The position numbers were made by a program, and so were the translations under genes. Of a DNA stretch of 64,000 nucleotides, positions 1 through 9,198 are shown in pieces (position 1 is the first letter of the stretch; every line of letters begins with the position of its first letter). The stretch is from an uncultured Clostridium sp. (lineage in GTDB: Bacteria; Bacillota; Clostridia; Lachnospirales; Lachnospiraceae): contig NZ_URHZ01000010.1 of the NCBI RefSeq assembly GCF_900547735.1, positions 29,208 through 93,207 of the forward strand, read 5' to 3'. The notes under the pieces were generated by a model, which searched no databases, had not been told where the DNA came from, and was given only the letters and a program-made list of their open reading frames with translations.

Positions 1-345
1 GTTGTTAACTATATGAATATTGCCGATTACATTGAAAACGGGGATTTTGTCATTCTCGGCGTCTGCTCGGAGGAGAGGCTGAAAGGACTTGAGGACTTCC
101 CGACCTTAAAGGAACAGGGATATGATGTGGTTCAGCCTAAGATTTATGAAGTGAGGGCGCCAAAGGGAACGGATCCGGCGATTGTCGCCAAGCTTTCCGA
201 ATGTATGAAGGAAATTGCGGAGGCGCCTGAATTCCAGGAAATCCTCACAAAATACTATGCGGAGGCGTTTTACCGGAACGGCGAGGATACAATTGCCGAA
301 GATCGGGCTGAGGTAGAGGCAATGAAGGAATTATTTGCACAATAA
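1..345 (+). CDS. tctC: Tripartite tricarboxylate transporter substrate-binding protein TctC, C-terminal part
   Basis: The reading frame is open from the first base of the window, so only the last 114 residues are present and the signal peptide lies upstream. The fragment matches the C-terminal lobe of the TctC (Bug) family: a strand leading to FPTLKEQGYDV, then the PKGTDPAIVAKL segment and a helical tail ending in MKELFAQ. These are extracytoplasmic receptors for carboxylates that pass the ligand to the TctAB membrane pair. tctB begins 17 bases downstream and tctA follows, the standard tctCBA order, which supports the call. The ligand (citrate, other tricarboxylate or an aromatic acid) cannot be read from the sequence. 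Confidence 0.85.
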   Translation, partial: VVNYMNIADYIENGDFVILGVCSEERLKGLEDFPTLKEQGYDVVQPKIYEVRAPKGTDPAIVAKLSECMKEIAEAPEFQEILTKYYAEAFYRNGEDTIAEDRAEVEAMKELFAQ

Positions 346-362
346 CAGAAAGAGGAGTTCTT

Positions 363-824
363 ATGACAGGCAAAAAGAAGAATATTTTAGTTTCCATCGG
401 ATTTATTTTATTCGGCATTGTTCTCCTTACTCAGTCTGCGAGTATTAAACCAATGATGAAGAACGACCTGGGTTCAGGATTCTTTCCGACGATTATTGGA
501 GCGGCCATTATCGTGGTGGCGCTTGCTTTACTGGTATTCTCCCTCAGAGAAAAGGAGACCGGGACAACGGCGTCAGACAGCGATATGGCGGGAGGGTGGC
601 TCAGCATCCTCCTGCTCCTGGCCTATGTCGCGGCTTTTAACCGGATTGGGTTTATAATATCTACAATGGTATATCTGTTTTTCCAGATTCTGGTGCTCGC
701 TCCCAGGGAGAAGAGGAGCTGGCCTGTTACGGTCATTCTTTCCGTAGTTGCTCCACTGTTTATTTACGGAATGTTTGTGTATGTTATCAATAGTCCCCTG
801 CCGAAAGGCATCTTTGGATTTTAG
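363..824 (+). CDS. tctB: Tripartite tricarboxylate transporter small membrane subunit TctB
   Basis: The 153-residue protein has four predicted membrane segments (about residues 7-25, 40-62, 76-98 and 118-143) separated by a short acidic, Ser/Thr-rich loop. It ends in LPKGIFGF, a typical TctB C-terminus. Size and topology match the family, in which TctB is the poorly conserved partner of the large subunit TctA. AGAGGAG lies just upstream of the ATG. It sits between tctC and tctA with gaps under 20 bases, so the three are surely one transcript. Function is inferred from family and position because TctB has no catalytic motif. Confidence 0.88.
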   Translation: MTGKKKNILVSIGFILFGIVLLTQSASIKPMMKNDLGSGFFPTIIGAAIIVVALALLVFSLREKETGTTASDSDMAGGWLSILLLLAYVAAFNRIGFIISTMVYLFFQILVLAPREKRSWPVTVILSVVAPLFIYGMFVYVINSPLPKGIFGF

Positions 825-835
825 GAGGTAATTCT

Positions 836-2323
836 ATGGTTTCACAGGCAATACATATGGTTTTATTGAATCCAATCTGCCTGCTGCTTATTCTAATCGG
901 CGTCGTAATCGGTATTATCTTCGGCTCGATTCCCGGTTTGTCGGCATCTATGGCATTGATACTTTTTTTGCCGATGTCCTTCGGCATGGAGCCGATGAAC
1001 GGCATCGCACTGCTGGTGGGGCTCTATCTGGGCGGCATTTCCGGCGGACTTATCTCGGCGATTCTTTTAAGGATTCCGGGAACGGCATCCTCCATTGCAA
1101 CTGTGTTTGACGGCGGGCCGATGGCGGCTAATGGAGAGGCCGGAAAGGCATTGGGCGTCGGTATATTGACTTCCTTCGTAGGCGGACTTATCAGTATTTT
1201 CGCACTGATGTTTATTTCACCGTATCTGGCAAAGGTTACATTAGCCTTTACATCTGCCGAGTATTTTGCCATTGCGGTATTTGCCCTGACCATTATTTCC
1301 AGTCTGTCCGGCAATAACCTGATTTTGGGAATTCTGGCCGGTTTGTTCGGAATTGCCCTGTCGCTGGTGGGAATCGCCCCCGTTGACGGAGCTATCCGGT
1401 TTACCTTCGGACAAACCAATCTCTACGGCGGATTTGAGACGGTCGTTATCCTCATTGGCCTCTACGCCGTGACGGACATTATTAAAACGGGTTTTGAGCG
1501 CCGTTCCATTATCAACGAAACGGCAAAGAACCAGTACGCCTTAAAAGGTTATGGAATTTCCGTGAAGGAATATGCCGGACAGTGGGTCAATATCATCCGT
1601 TCTGCCCTTATCGGTCTTGGAATCGGCATTCTTCCCGGAATCGGCGGTTCCACATCCAGCCTTCTGTCTTATTCCGCGGCAAAGAGCAGTTCAAAATATC
1701 CGGAGAAATTCGGAACGGGAATTATAGACGGTGTTATTGCATCGGAGACATCAAACAACGCCGTAATTGGAGGCTCCCTGATTCCTCTGATTACGATGGG
1801 AATTCCAGGAAATGTGGCAACGGCAATTTTCCTGGGTGGTCTGACTATCCATGGAATTTCACCGGGTCCCCTGATTTTCCAGAAGAGCGGAGAATATGTG
1901 TACGGCATTTTTATCGCACTGCTGGTAGCCAATGTATTCATGCTCATATGTGAGCGCGCCGGTCTTCCGGTGTTTGTCAAACTTCTCGACATTCCTAAAT
2001 ACTACCTGCTTCCGGTTGTAATGGTCTGCTGTGTAGTCGGTGCATACTGCGCCAATTACAGTGTTTTCGATGTGTGGTGCGTAGCTGCATTTGGTCTGGT
2101 AGGTCTCCTGTTCAAGGTACTCCGGGTGCCGTCGACGCCGATGATTATCGGGTTTATCCTGGGTTCCATGACAGAGGAAAACCTGCGCCAGGCGTTGATG
2201 CAGACGGGCGGAAGCTGGTCCATATTCGTGACAAGGCCCATATCACTCATCTTCCTCCTGATTGCCCTGGTATCGGTTGTGATGACCATCCGCAGTAAGA
2301 TGAAGGAAAAAAAGACGGCGTAA
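836..2323 (+). CDS. tctA: Tripartite tricarboxylate transporter large permease TctA
   Basis: This is a 495-residue integral membrane protein with 10-12 hydrophobic segments and the two TctA signatures: GSIPGLSA at residues 30-37, and the Asn/Gly-rich stretch around residues 306-327 containing NNAVIGGSLIPLITMGIPG. The length is normal (about 500). TctA forms the secondary-transport channel of the periplasmic-binding-protein-dependent TTT system, driven by an ion gradient and not by ATP. GGAGG precedes the ATG by 8 bases. The gene closes the tctCBA operon and is followed by a strong terminator. There is no regulator beside it within the window. Confidence 0.93.
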   Translation: MVSQAIHMVLLNPICLLLILIGVVIGIIFGSIPGLSASMALILFLPMSFGMEPMNGIALLVGLYLGGISGGLISAILLRIPGTASSIATVFDGGPMAANGEAGKALGVGILTSFVGGLISIFALMFISPYLAKVTLAFTSAEYFAIAVFALTIISSLSGNNLILGILAGLFGIALSLVGIAPVDGAIRFTFGQTNLYGGFETVVILIGLYAVTDIIKTGFERRSIINETAKNQYALKGYGISVKEYAGQWVNIIRSALIGLGIGILPGIGGSTSSLLSYSAAKSSSKYPEKFGTGIIDGVIASETSNNAVIGGSLIPLITMGIPGNVATAIFLGGLTIHGISPGPLIFQKSGEYVYGIFIALLVANVFMLICERAGLPVFVKLLDIPKYYLLPVVMVCCVVGAYCANYSVFDVWCVAAFGLVGLLFKVLRVPSTPMIIGFILGSMTEENLRQALMQTGGSWSIFVTRPISLIFLLIALVSVVMTIRSKMKEKKTA

Positions 2324-2421
2324 GAGCCGGAAGCATGTGAAGAAATTCGGCAGCGGTATCAGAGAAGCGAAACAGCTGTAATGCAAAAGAGAGTAATAGA
2401 AAAAGATATAATAAAGAAGGA

Positions 2422-2470
2422 AAAGAAAGAGCCTGGTATGCTGTGTATGCATATACCAGGTTCTTTCTTT
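2422..2470. terminator. Bidirectional terminator between tctA and the DUF6282 gene
   Basis: An 18-base stem (2422-2439 with 2453-2470, one G-U pair) has arms beginning AAAGAAAGAGCC and ending TTCTTTCTTT around a 13-base loop. The A-rich 5' arm and T-rich 3' arm allow termination in both directions, serving tctA on the plus strand and the convergent gene on the minus strand. Confidence 0.88.
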
Positions 2471-2531
2471 ATACTTAATATAAATTGATTTAGAGTAAGA
2501 CACTGTTGACAAAAGGGCTGATTTCCGCCGT

Positions 2532-3374
2532 CTATCCCTGCAGCAGTTCTTCCGGATTGCGGCGTATCATGAGTTCCAGTTCCTCCGGTGTGATCCCGTG
2601 CTCTAAGAGTCCATTTGCGTACAATTCCATGCCCTCGTCGGAGAAGGGAGACTCTGTCTGTCCGAAATCCGTGGTCAGGTAGATGTGGGAAGCGCCGATC
2701 CCATGAATTTGTGCGGTTAAATCCTCCCAGGAGGTGCGGTTAAAGTAGGTGGTAAAATAAGAGTGTTCAACAACGGCTCCCATCGAAACGCATTCCCTCT
2801 GCTCTTCAAGAGAATAATGGTTGGCCGGGTTGTCCGCATGGGTAATTACCATTCTTTTTATTCCGCAGCGGCCCGCCTCGCGCAGCAGTATCATTCCTTC
2901 CGCAGGACCCAGATGACCGGTACAGAGAATCATGCCATACTGTTTTACGGATTCAAAGATTTCATAGACCTGAGGCAGCAGCCGTCCGTCCCCACCCAGG
3001 ATAGAGAGGTAAGGGGAAAGGTCACAACCGGTATCATGTCCGCGGCGGAAAGACTGGTAGCAGCGGGCATCCAGCGTGGGAAACCATAAAAAGCGTCCCC
3101 CGGCCTGTCCGCAGCGCTCTGCCGCATCAGGATTCAGTCCTCCGGCCTGCCGGTTCAGCACGAGACCGCCCACGACGGTTAATTCCGGAAACAGCTCTCT
3201 CAAAACAGCGGCGCGTCCGGTGGTGTCCGCGTAATGGCATTTAATCAGGCCGCCTTTCATCCCTGCCGCTTTCCAGCGTTTTGCAGCCGTCAAGTCGCTG
3301 CATTTGCGTTCATTTACATCCGGAGCGGTATGAAAGTGAAGGTCATAGGCTCCATCTAAAAGATTGTTCATCAT
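2532..3374 (-). CDS. DUF6282 family protein (putative metal-dependent hydrolase)
   Basis: The 280-residue protein opens with DLHFHTAPD (residues 11-19), an HxH metal-binding motif as in PHP/amidohydrolase-type enzymes. Further conserved positions are VITHADNPANH (about residue 174) and DFGQTESP near the C-terminus. These match DUF6282 proteins, probable metal-dependent hydrolases of unknown substrate. Two adjacent ATG codons are possible starts; GGGAGG is better spaced for the second (3371). Its upstream neighbour on the same strand, the SLC13 permease, has its own terminator between them, so the two may be only partly co-transcribed. Association with carboxylate transporters and a carbamoylase-like hydrolase suggests a role in breaking down an imported organic acid or amide, which is inference only. 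Confidence 0.75.
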   Translation of the reverse strand: MMNNLLDGAYDLHFHTAPDVNERKCSDLTAAKRWKAAGMKGGLIKCHYADTTGRAAVLRELFPELTVVGGLVLNRQAGGLNPDAAERCGQAGGRFLWFPTLDARCYQSFRRGHDTGCDLSPYLSILGGDGRLLPQVYEIFESVKQYGMILCTGHLGPAEGMILLREAGRCGIKRMVITHADNPANHYSLEEQRECVSMGAVVEHSYFTTYFNRTSWEDLTAQIHGIGASHIYLTTDFGQTESPFSDEGMELYANGLLEHGITPEELELMIRRNPEELLQG

Positions 3375-3400
3375 AATTCCTCCCGGGCACCCGGCCCATG

Positions 3401-3445
3401 AAAAAAGCGCCGCAAAGGGAAAACTTTCTTCCCCCTTGCAGCGCT
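3401..3445 (-). terminator. Terminator of the SLC13 permease gene
   Basis: Read on the minus strand, an AGCGCTGCAAGGG arm pairs with CCCTTTGCGGCGC and is followed by TTTTTT. The stem spans nearly all of the gap between the permease stop and the DUF6282 start. Confidence 0.8.
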
Positions 3446-3465
3446 GTGACAGGTAAGTTTCAAAA

Positions 3466-4719
3466 TCAGTAAGGCATGAAAAGCGGAATCAGCGCGACGA
3501 CGGAAAGATAGGTCAGAAGCACGGTGGGGATTCCTACTTTCATGAATGTAAGGAATTTGTATTTCGTCCAACCGACGGTCATCATATTCTGCGGGGCGGC
3601 AAATGGGGTGGCGTAGGAGGCCGCTCCGGCCAGCGTGATAATCATGGCAATGGGATAGGGGCTGACGCCAAGGCTCTCCGCAATGGAAATTCCAATGGGA
3701 AGGAAAATAGTAATGGTCGGGATATTGGACATTACCTGGGTAAGGAAGGAGGCGGCGAAGAAAATGACCGTGCTGATCATAAAGGTAGAGGGATTTTCGC
3801 CCAGTATCTCAAGAATCATGTTCGCAACGGCATCACCCAGGCCACAGTTCTTGACGCCTGTGGAGATGGCGGTCAGCGCACCTACCAGAATCAGGCAGTT
3901 CCAGTCGATCGCTTTTATGGCGTCCTGAACGGACATACAGCCGGTCCCCACAATAATCATCGCTCCGATGACGGCCGCGATGTGCATCGGGACAACCTTT
4001 GAGCCGGATGCGATCACAATGAGAACGGCAGCCATGGTAACGCTGCAGATGGTTGCTTTTTTCCTGTCAAAATCCTTCTTCTCGGCTTTGGCGAATTCCG
4101 GTATGTATCCGGTGTCGGGAATCATCCTGGCGCCGATAAAGACGAAGTAAAGGATGCCCAGAATGGAAAGGCCGATGCCGAAGGGGGTGATGGCAAAAAA
4201 GCCGAATGGTTCAATCCCCAGTTCCGCCATGACACCGGCTGCTGTTGCGTTGGAGCCGACGCCCACCAGCGTAAGGAAACCTCCGAATTGTGCTCCGAAC
4301 AGCAGAGACAGAAGCGCCTTGCTGGGACCGAAGCCGGCGGAAATACACATCGCTGTTACCAGAGGGGCAAGAGCGACCATAACGCCTATATTGCTGCAGA
4401 TGGCGCTTAAAAGACAGGAGACAACCATGGTCGCAAGGATGATATTCCGTTCGCTTTTTCCGGTCACGGCAACCATCTTTTTACCGATAATGTCGGTCAG
4501 TCCGGAGTGGAACAGGGAGGAACCGACTACCATCATCCCGGCCAGCAGTACAATCGTTGTGCTGTTGTAGCCGGAAAAAACGGAACCGATATCAATAATT
4601 CCCGTATAGGCATAGAGGAGGGAGGCACCCAGGGCGGTAATAACTATCGGAATGGGTTCCCATATAAAGAGAACGATGGTTGCAGCCAGAATAAGCAGTG
4701 CGATTAGTATTTGACTCAT
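3466..4719 (-). CDS. SLC13 (DASS) family anion permease
   Basis: A 417-residue membrane protein with about 11 hydrophobic segments. Two repeat signatures typical of divalent anion:sodium symporters are visible: CSNIGVMVALAPLV in the first half, and MSNIPTITIFLPIGISIA followed by YATPFAAPQNMM in the second half. The family imports di- and tricarboxylates or sulfate. GGAGG sits 9 bases before the ATG. The gene has its own terminator, and the adjacent LysR gene reads the same way upstream, with a 13-base direct repeat (AACAAAGAAAAAT) in the gap that may be the LysR site. The substrate is unknown. A second carboxylate-type transporter (tct) lies just beyond. Confidence 0.88.
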   Translation of the reverse strand: MSQILIALLILAATIVLFIWEPIPIVITALGASLLYAYTGIIDIGSVFSGYNSTTIVLLAGMMVVGSSLFHSGLTDIIGKKMVAVTGKSERNIILATMVVSCLLSAICSNIGVMVALAPLVTAMCISAGFGPSKALLSLLFGAQFGGFLTLVGVGSNATAAGVMAELGIEPFGFFAITPFGIGLSILGILYFVFIGARMIPDTGYIPEFAKAEKKDFDRKKATICSVTMAAVLIVIASGSKVVPMHIAAVIGAMIIVGTGCMSVQDAIKAIDWNCLILVGALTAISTGVKNCGLGDAVANMILEILGENPSTFMISTVIFFAASFLTQVMSNIPTITIFLPIGISIAESLGVSPYPIAMIITLAGAASYATPFAAPQNMMTVGWTKYKFLTFMKVGIPTVLLTYLSVVALIPLFMPY

Positions 4720-4780
4720 TTGTAAAACCTCCGTTTGCTTTGTTTTAAATTAAGTCTAACATGAGGATTATAAAAATCAA

Positions 4781-4815
4781 AACAAAGAAAAATCGGTTTT
4801 TTAACAAAGAAAAAT
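4781..4815. promoter_or_regulatory. Direct repeat upstream of the SLC13 permease, possible LysR site
   Basis: AACAAAGAAAAAT occurs at 4781-4793 and again at 4803-4815, a spacing of 22 bases or two helical turns. It lies next to a minus-strand TATAAT-type -10 (4767-4772) with no good -35, as expected for an activator-dependent promoter. Binding by the neighbouring LysR protein is inference. Confidence 0.4.
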
Positions 4816-4878
4816 TGTGAAGGCTGTTTACACGGAAAATGTCCCGCAGGGGTGACCTGCTTTATGCTAAGACAGGCA

Positions 4879-5832
4879 TTACGTTATTTTCCTAAGTTCG
4901 GAAATCTCCCAAAATACATCCTGTGTGATTTCAATAAAGTCATTTGCATAAGGAGGAAGAAACCGCTCCTTGTGGCTGGCCAGGACCAGACGGTGCTCAA
5001 ACAGAGTGTTCTTCGACAAAATAGGAAAAGCATTTGCCCTTGGAACCTGATCCAGCAGAAGGGGAAGACGCATCTGGGTACAGAAAATACCTCCGTAATT
5101 GTATGGATAAAGAGAGAGAAGCAGCTCGGTTGTCGAGGATTCAAGGAAAATATTGGGTGTGACCTTTTCTTCCGCAAAGCAGGCGTCAATCGTTTTGCGC
5201 AGCTTCATGGGAGGCTGCGGCAAAAGAAAGGGCATTTTGGAAAACCATTTCAGCTCAGCGCCTTTTCTTGCCTTCTGTTTCAGTTCCTCCCAGGTGTCCG
5301 GATAGTAAGATTTCAGAAGCTCGTCGGAACAGACAAGGAGAAGATGATCGTTTAAAAGAAATTTTACATTTAATTTAGGCGCATCGTAATGCATAATGCC
5401 GATAAAAAGATCCAATTCACCGTTGAACAGCATCTCTTCCATTTTTTCAGAGGTTTCATGGACCAGTTGAATATGAACATGGGGCCATTTCTGATAAAAG
5501 CGGGGGAGAATCTTGGGAAGACAGATCTGGCCGCGGTAGGTGGGAATTCCCACTTTCAGGCTGCCGCCCCGTTTTTCCGAGAGGAGGCTGAGCCTGTTTA
5601 CCAGTTCCGTTTCCTCATTCAGTATTTTGACCGCTGCCCCATAGAATTGTTCTCCGGCATAGGTTAAGGAAAGTTTGGGCTTGCGGTGGAACAGCTCGAC
5701 TCCGTAATATTTTTCCAGCCTCTGAATGTGCTGGGTTAAATTCTGCTGGGAAATGTAGAGTTTCTGTGAAGTGTTGGTAACATGAAGCTCCTTCGCCAGC
5801 TCTACAAAATAATAAAGGCTGATTAAGTTCAT
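4879..5832 (-). CDS. LysR family transcriptional regulator
   Basis: 317 residues, normal for LysR regulators. The N-terminal winged helix-turn-helix (residues 1-60) contains FVELAKELHVTNTSQKLYIS and the conserved RLEKYYGVELFHR. The remainder is a type 2 periplasmic-binding-fold effector domain starting near residue 90. GAGGAG lies about 7 bases before the ATG. It lies between the SLC13 permease and an M20 hydrolase on the same strand. LysR proteins usually activate a neighbouring operon in response to a small substrate, so the permease and perhaps the hydrolase are candidate targets. The effector is unknown. Confidence 0.92.
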   Translation of the reverse strand: MNLISLYYFVELAKELHVTNTSQKLYISQQNLTQHIQRLEKYYGVELFHRKPKLSLTYAGEQFYGAAVKILNEETELVNRLSLLSEKRGGSLKVGIPTYRGQICLPKILPRFYQKWPHVHIQLVHETSEKMEEMLFNGELDLFIGIMHYDAPKLNVKFLLNDHLLLVCSDELLKSYYPDTWEELKQKARKGAELKWFSKMPFLLPQPPMKLRKTIDACFAEEKVTPNIFLESSTTELLLSLYPYNYGGIFCTQMRLPLLLDQVPRANAFPILSKNTLFEHRLVLASHKERFLPPYANDFIEITQDVFWEISELRKIT

Positions 5833-5903
5833 ATAAACTCCTCTTATCTTTCCGTAAGTGTGTCATCAGCCGGCGGGAGGAAGGAGCCGGCTGTTATGGA
5901 AAC

Positions 5904-7187
5904 CTACCGGGAGGCAGCTTTGACGACGGTCCGGAGCAGTACATCGGCTCCGTCACTAACCTGCCGGTAATCGGTCCATTCCTGTGGACAGTGGCTTCTT
6001 CCGCCCCTGCTTGGGACAAATATCATGGCCAGAGGACATACTCCTTTGAAATTCATGGTGTCGTGTCCGGCTCCCGATAAAAGATGCATGGAGGATAAGG
6101 ACAACTCATCGGCGGCCTCCTCAATCAGCTTTTTCAAGGTTTCATCCATCATCGCAGGCTCCGCCTGAAGATTCCTTTTAATCTCAAATGACAAATCAGG
6201 GAAGGCCTTAGCGCTTTCCTGCAGACTTTCCTCAAAAGTTTCCATGACGCTGCCTATTGATGTTACGTAGGGACTTCTGCAATCTGCGGTAAACCGTACT
6301 TCTGACGGAACCACATTGGCGGATTCCGGAACCGATTTTATACAGCCAAAGGTGACGACCGTTCCGTCACCGCAAGCCACCGCTTTGTCGGTGGCAGCGG
6401 AAATAGACTTTGCCGCGGCTAACAGCGCATCTGCACGCATCGCCATCGGGGTGCTGCCTGCATGGTCGGCTCTCCCTTTAATCAGGATATCAAAGCCCTC
6501 CAGACTGACGATTGCATCTACAATACCGATATCCTTGCCGTTTTGCTCCAATACGGGCCCCTGTTCGATATGCAGTTCGATAAAGGCGGTAATATCGTCG
6601 GGACGGATCCTGGCATTTCCTATTTCATCGGGATTCAGGCCATAGTTTTCCAGTGCCTGGTATAATGAGACTCCGTCCGCATCCTTAAGGGTTTTCAGTT
6701 CATCTGTGGAAACACCGTTGCATATGGCCCTGCTTCCAAACAGGCCTCCGCCGAATCTTGCGCCTTCTTCCTCCGGCATGGCGATAAAATCAATAGGATG
6801 ACAGGGAGTAAAGTTATTTTCTCCAAGTACCCTGGCGACCTCTATCGCGGCGCATACGCCGGCCTGACCGTCAAAATTGCCTCCGTGGAATACGGTATCA
6901 AAATGACTGCCCGTCATGATAACGGGCTTATCCATTTTCCCGGGATAGCGCCCGATGAGATTGCCGGCCGCATCCTCGCGTACCTTAAGACCGGCCGCTT
7001 CCATTTCGTTCCTGATATAATCCCGGGCCAGGGAGAATTCCTTCGTATAGGAGAGCCTGGTACAGCCGTCACCGGGAGTCATGTTAAATTCGGCCAGGGA
7101 TTCCAAATCATGCCGTATCCGTTCCATTTTACATTTCATATTGTATGCTGCCGGTGGAAAGAGTCTTCCAGCGGTTTTTCCTTTCAT
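5904..7187 (-). CDS. M20 family Zn-dependent hydrolase (N-carbamoyl-L-amino-acid hydrolase / allantoate amidohydrolase type)
   Basis: The protein has the carbamoylase/AllC pattern: GSHFDTV (His95 with the ATG at 7187), NFDGQAG (bridging Asp106), PEEEGARFGGGL, ELHIEQGPVLE, the dimerisation loop GRADHAGSTPM, and the C-terminal SGAGHDT metal site. Such enzymes hydrolyse N-carbamoyl amino acids, ureidoglycine or allantoate to amine, CO2 and ammonia. The frame extends further upstream to 7232, but AGGAGG lies within that extension 14 bases before the ATG at 7187, giving 427 residues. An internal ATG at 7127 would give the most typical length. It may share a transcript with lysR downstream. Substrate specificity cannot be assigned by eye. 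Confidence 0.85.
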   Translation of the reverse strand: MKGKTAGRLFPPAAYNMKCKMERIRHDLESLAEFNMTPGDGCTRLSYTKEFSLARDYIRNEMEAAGLKVREDAAGNLIGRYPGKMDKPVIMTGSHFDTVFHGGNFDGQAGVCAAIEVARVLGENNFTPCHPIDFIAMPEEEGARFGGGLFGSRAICNGVSTDELKTLKDADGVSLYQALENYGLNPDEIGNARIRPDDITAFIELHIEQGPVLEQNGKDIGIVDAIVSLEGFDILIKGRADHAGSTPMAMRADALLAAAKSISAATDKAVACGDGTVVTFGCIKSVPESANVVPSEVRFTADCRSPYVTSIGSVMETFEESLQESAKAFPDLSFEIKRNLQAEPAMMDETLKKLIEEAADELSLSSMHLLSGAGHDTMNFKGVCPLAMIFVPSRGGRSHCPQEWTDYRQVSDGADVLLRTVVKAASR

Positions 7188-7530
7188 ATTTATGTTTGGT
7201 TCCTCCTGATATCTGCAAGCTTTAATCAGCATCCGGTTTCTTTCTGTTCTCTGCGGCGGATACGAAAAAAAGAATAGGCAGAATTATAGGAGTATAGGGA
7301 TTTCTGCATTGAATTTCTGTTGAGAATACAGAAAACGTAATATGCCGGTAAAAAACTATTATATAAAAAATTATACCACATATCCGCCTGCGGAGGGGAT
7401 ATCATGATTCATAATTTTGTAATCAGGTATTTCTTTATTTATAGTAGCTTATTTGAATAAAGTTATGTAGAATAGAAGTTAGGTATCGGGATTTATTAGG
7501 ACAGCAAATTTGAGATAAGGAGGGATTCCT
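7188..7530. other. Divergent intergenic region
   Basis: About 340 AT-rich bases separate the minus-strand hydrolase from the plus-strand lipoprotein. A small hairpin (ATATCC at 7380-7385 pairing with GGATAT at 7397-7402) and a TAGAAT hexamer at 7468 are visible, but no complete sigma-A promoter is convincing. No further gene is seen. Confidence 0.5.
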
Positions 7531-8676
7531 ATGAAAAAAATATTATTAGCCGCAGCGCTTTCAGGATGTCTTATGAGTACGGCGTGTGCCGGCAGCGGTG
7601 TTTCTGATACGGCGCCGCAGTCCACATCGGGAGCAATAGCGACGGTGCAAACCTCGGGTTCCGGAAAAGAGAGTACCGGAAGCAGTAAGGCAGTAACGGA
7701 TACCAGTAAGGCAGGGATGGATATGCAGCACACCGTTACTTCCTATTATGAAGGCCAGAGCTCACGGGCGTATAAGATGCTGCAGAAATCAATTTTTAAG
7801 AACCTGATAGGCGGCTGGACGGAAGAGGGAATCTCAAATCCGGTCTGGAATTATGACAGTTTTGCCCGCTATGAGGTTCTGAACCGGGATCTCACCGGGG
7901 TTGAGAAAGATGCGGAGCTTTATTACTGCACATTTTCGGCCGACAATGGGAAATGCGGTTACGGTGTATTAGCCTACCATGGGGAAGGCATGTCGAGGGT
8001 AAAGGTGGTGGAAACACCATACCTCTATGATCTTCAGGCCAATATGGAAGCAATCTCCGACGCGCTTGGAAAGACGGAACTGGATCCCGCAACGGCCAGG
8101 GCCGTGCGTGTGGAGGTAAATGGAGCGGCCGAGGGAGAATCTGAAGAAGCGATTCGGATCTCCGATGATAAGGGCCATGCCTATCTCTATTATTTTGCAG
8201 ATTCATCGTTAAAACCGGCGGAGGAGATTCGCACAGGCGCGGTGTCTGAGGTTGAGAAAGCGGCTGAAGGCCAGGAACAGGGGAACAAAAAGCAGAGTTA
8301 TTATAATGAATTTGAAAGCAAATCAAAGGGAGATGCATACCTCCTGAAGGGCATTATCCATCAGAATCAGGATAAACGCGGCCTGGTGCGCGTGGAAGCG
8401 CCCAAGGGGACGGAGATTTCGGTGAAAGGCAGCATGGTAAGAGAGAGCGGTGAAATCAAGCTTGTTTACAGAGATTCCGACGGAACCATTACCGTCCTGG
8501 CCGAAGGAAAAGGGAACGGAACCGGGGAACACGCCATTGATATAACTGTCAAGGTAAAAGACGGGAAGGGAGACTTCTATTTTGAGGGAGACGCCGCCGT
8601 CTATCAGTTTGAATTGTCACTTGGCCTTACTAAGGAGATAAAGTATTATCTGACCGGGAATAATCCGATACAGTAG
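7531..8676 (+). CDS. Putative lipoprotein of unknown function
   Basis: A 381-residue protein beginning MKKILLAAALSGCLMSTACAG, a lipoprotein signal peptide. Cleavage could be before Cys13 (LSGC) or Cys19 (STAC). A Ser/Thr/Gly-rich low-complexity linker (about residues 20-65) follows, as in many Clostridia surface lipoproteins, then a globular domain with no motif I recognise. The C-terminal 110 residues look like a beta-rich domain (EISVKGSMVRESGEIKL, DITVKVKDGKGDFYFEG). AAGGAGG precedes the ATG. It stands alone, with about 75 bases before the next gene. Function unknown. Confidence 0.8.
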   Translation: MKKILLAAALSGCLMSTACAGSGVSDTAPQSTSGAIATVQTSGSGKESTGSSKAVTDTSKAGMDMQHTVTSYYEGQSSRAYKMLQKSIFKNLIGGWTEEGISNPVWNYDSFARYEVLNRDLTGVEKDAELYYCTFSADNGKCGYGVLAYHGEGMSRVKVVETPYLYDLQANMEAISDALGKTELDPATARAVRVEVNGAAEGESEEAIRISDDKGHAYLYYFADSSLKPAEEIRTGAVSEVEKAAEGQEQGNKKQSYYNEFESKSKGDAYLLKGIIHQNQDKRGLVRVEAPKGTEISVKGSMVRESGEIKLVYRDSDGTITVLAEGKGNGTGEHAIDITVKVKDGKGDFYFEGDAAVYQFELSLGLTKEIKYYLTGNNPIQ

Positions 8677-8753
8677 GAGGAAAAGAGGCTGCAAAGAAGC
8701 CGGTTCGACGAGGCAACGGGTAAACCGAATGTTTAATGAAGGGGGGCCGCTAA

Positions 8754-9170
8754 TTGAAAATGCCCGGGATAATTGACCCGCTCATGTTCGCCCCATGCGG
8801 AATGAACTGTATGGTCTGTTATAAGCACTGTTATCACAGAAAACCCTGTGCGGGCTGTCTGAACAGTGACCAGGGAAAGCCGCAGCACTGCCGGAAATGT
8901 AAAATAAAGGACTGCATCGGGGAACGCGGCCATTCCTATTGTTTCGAATGTTCGGATTACCCCTGTAAACAGATTAAGGCCCTGGAAAAGAGTTACAACA
9001 CCCGCTACGGTGCGAGCCTTATGGGTAACAGCGCCGCTGTCAGACAGGATGGCCTGGAAAAATTTATGGAGCGGCAGAGAGACGAATATACCTGTCCTTC
9101 CTGCGGCGGGATTTTTTCCATTCATGACAGGGAATGCAGTGAGTGCAGGAGAAAACGGGAACTAGAGTGA
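8754..9170 (+). CDS. DUF3795 domain-containing Cys-rich protein
   Basis: 138 residues with a dense cysteine pattern: CGMNCMVC, CAGC, CRKCKIKDC, CFECSDYPC, and a separate CPSC/CSEC pair at the C-terminus that resembles a zinc ribbon. The first part matches DUF3795, small Cys-rich proteins common in anaerobes with presumed metal or Fe-S binding but no known reaction. TTG at 8754 is 7 bases after GAAGGGGGG; the ATG two codons later (8760) is an alternative. It opens a run of small same-strand enzyme genes. Confidence 0.78.
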   Translation: MKMPGIIDPLMFAPCGMNCMVCYKHCYHRKPCAGCLNSDQGKPQHCRKCKIKDCIGERGHSYCFECSDYPCKQIKALEKSYNTRYGASLMGNSAAVRQDGLEKFMERQRDEYTCPSCGGIFSIHDRECSECRRKRELE

Positions 9171-9198
9171 GAACAATTTAATTTAAAGGAGACAATAT

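Noticed and set aside
7188..7232. Longer start of the M20 hydrolase
   Set aside because: AGGAGG lies inside this stretch and the extra residues are not part of the family fold.
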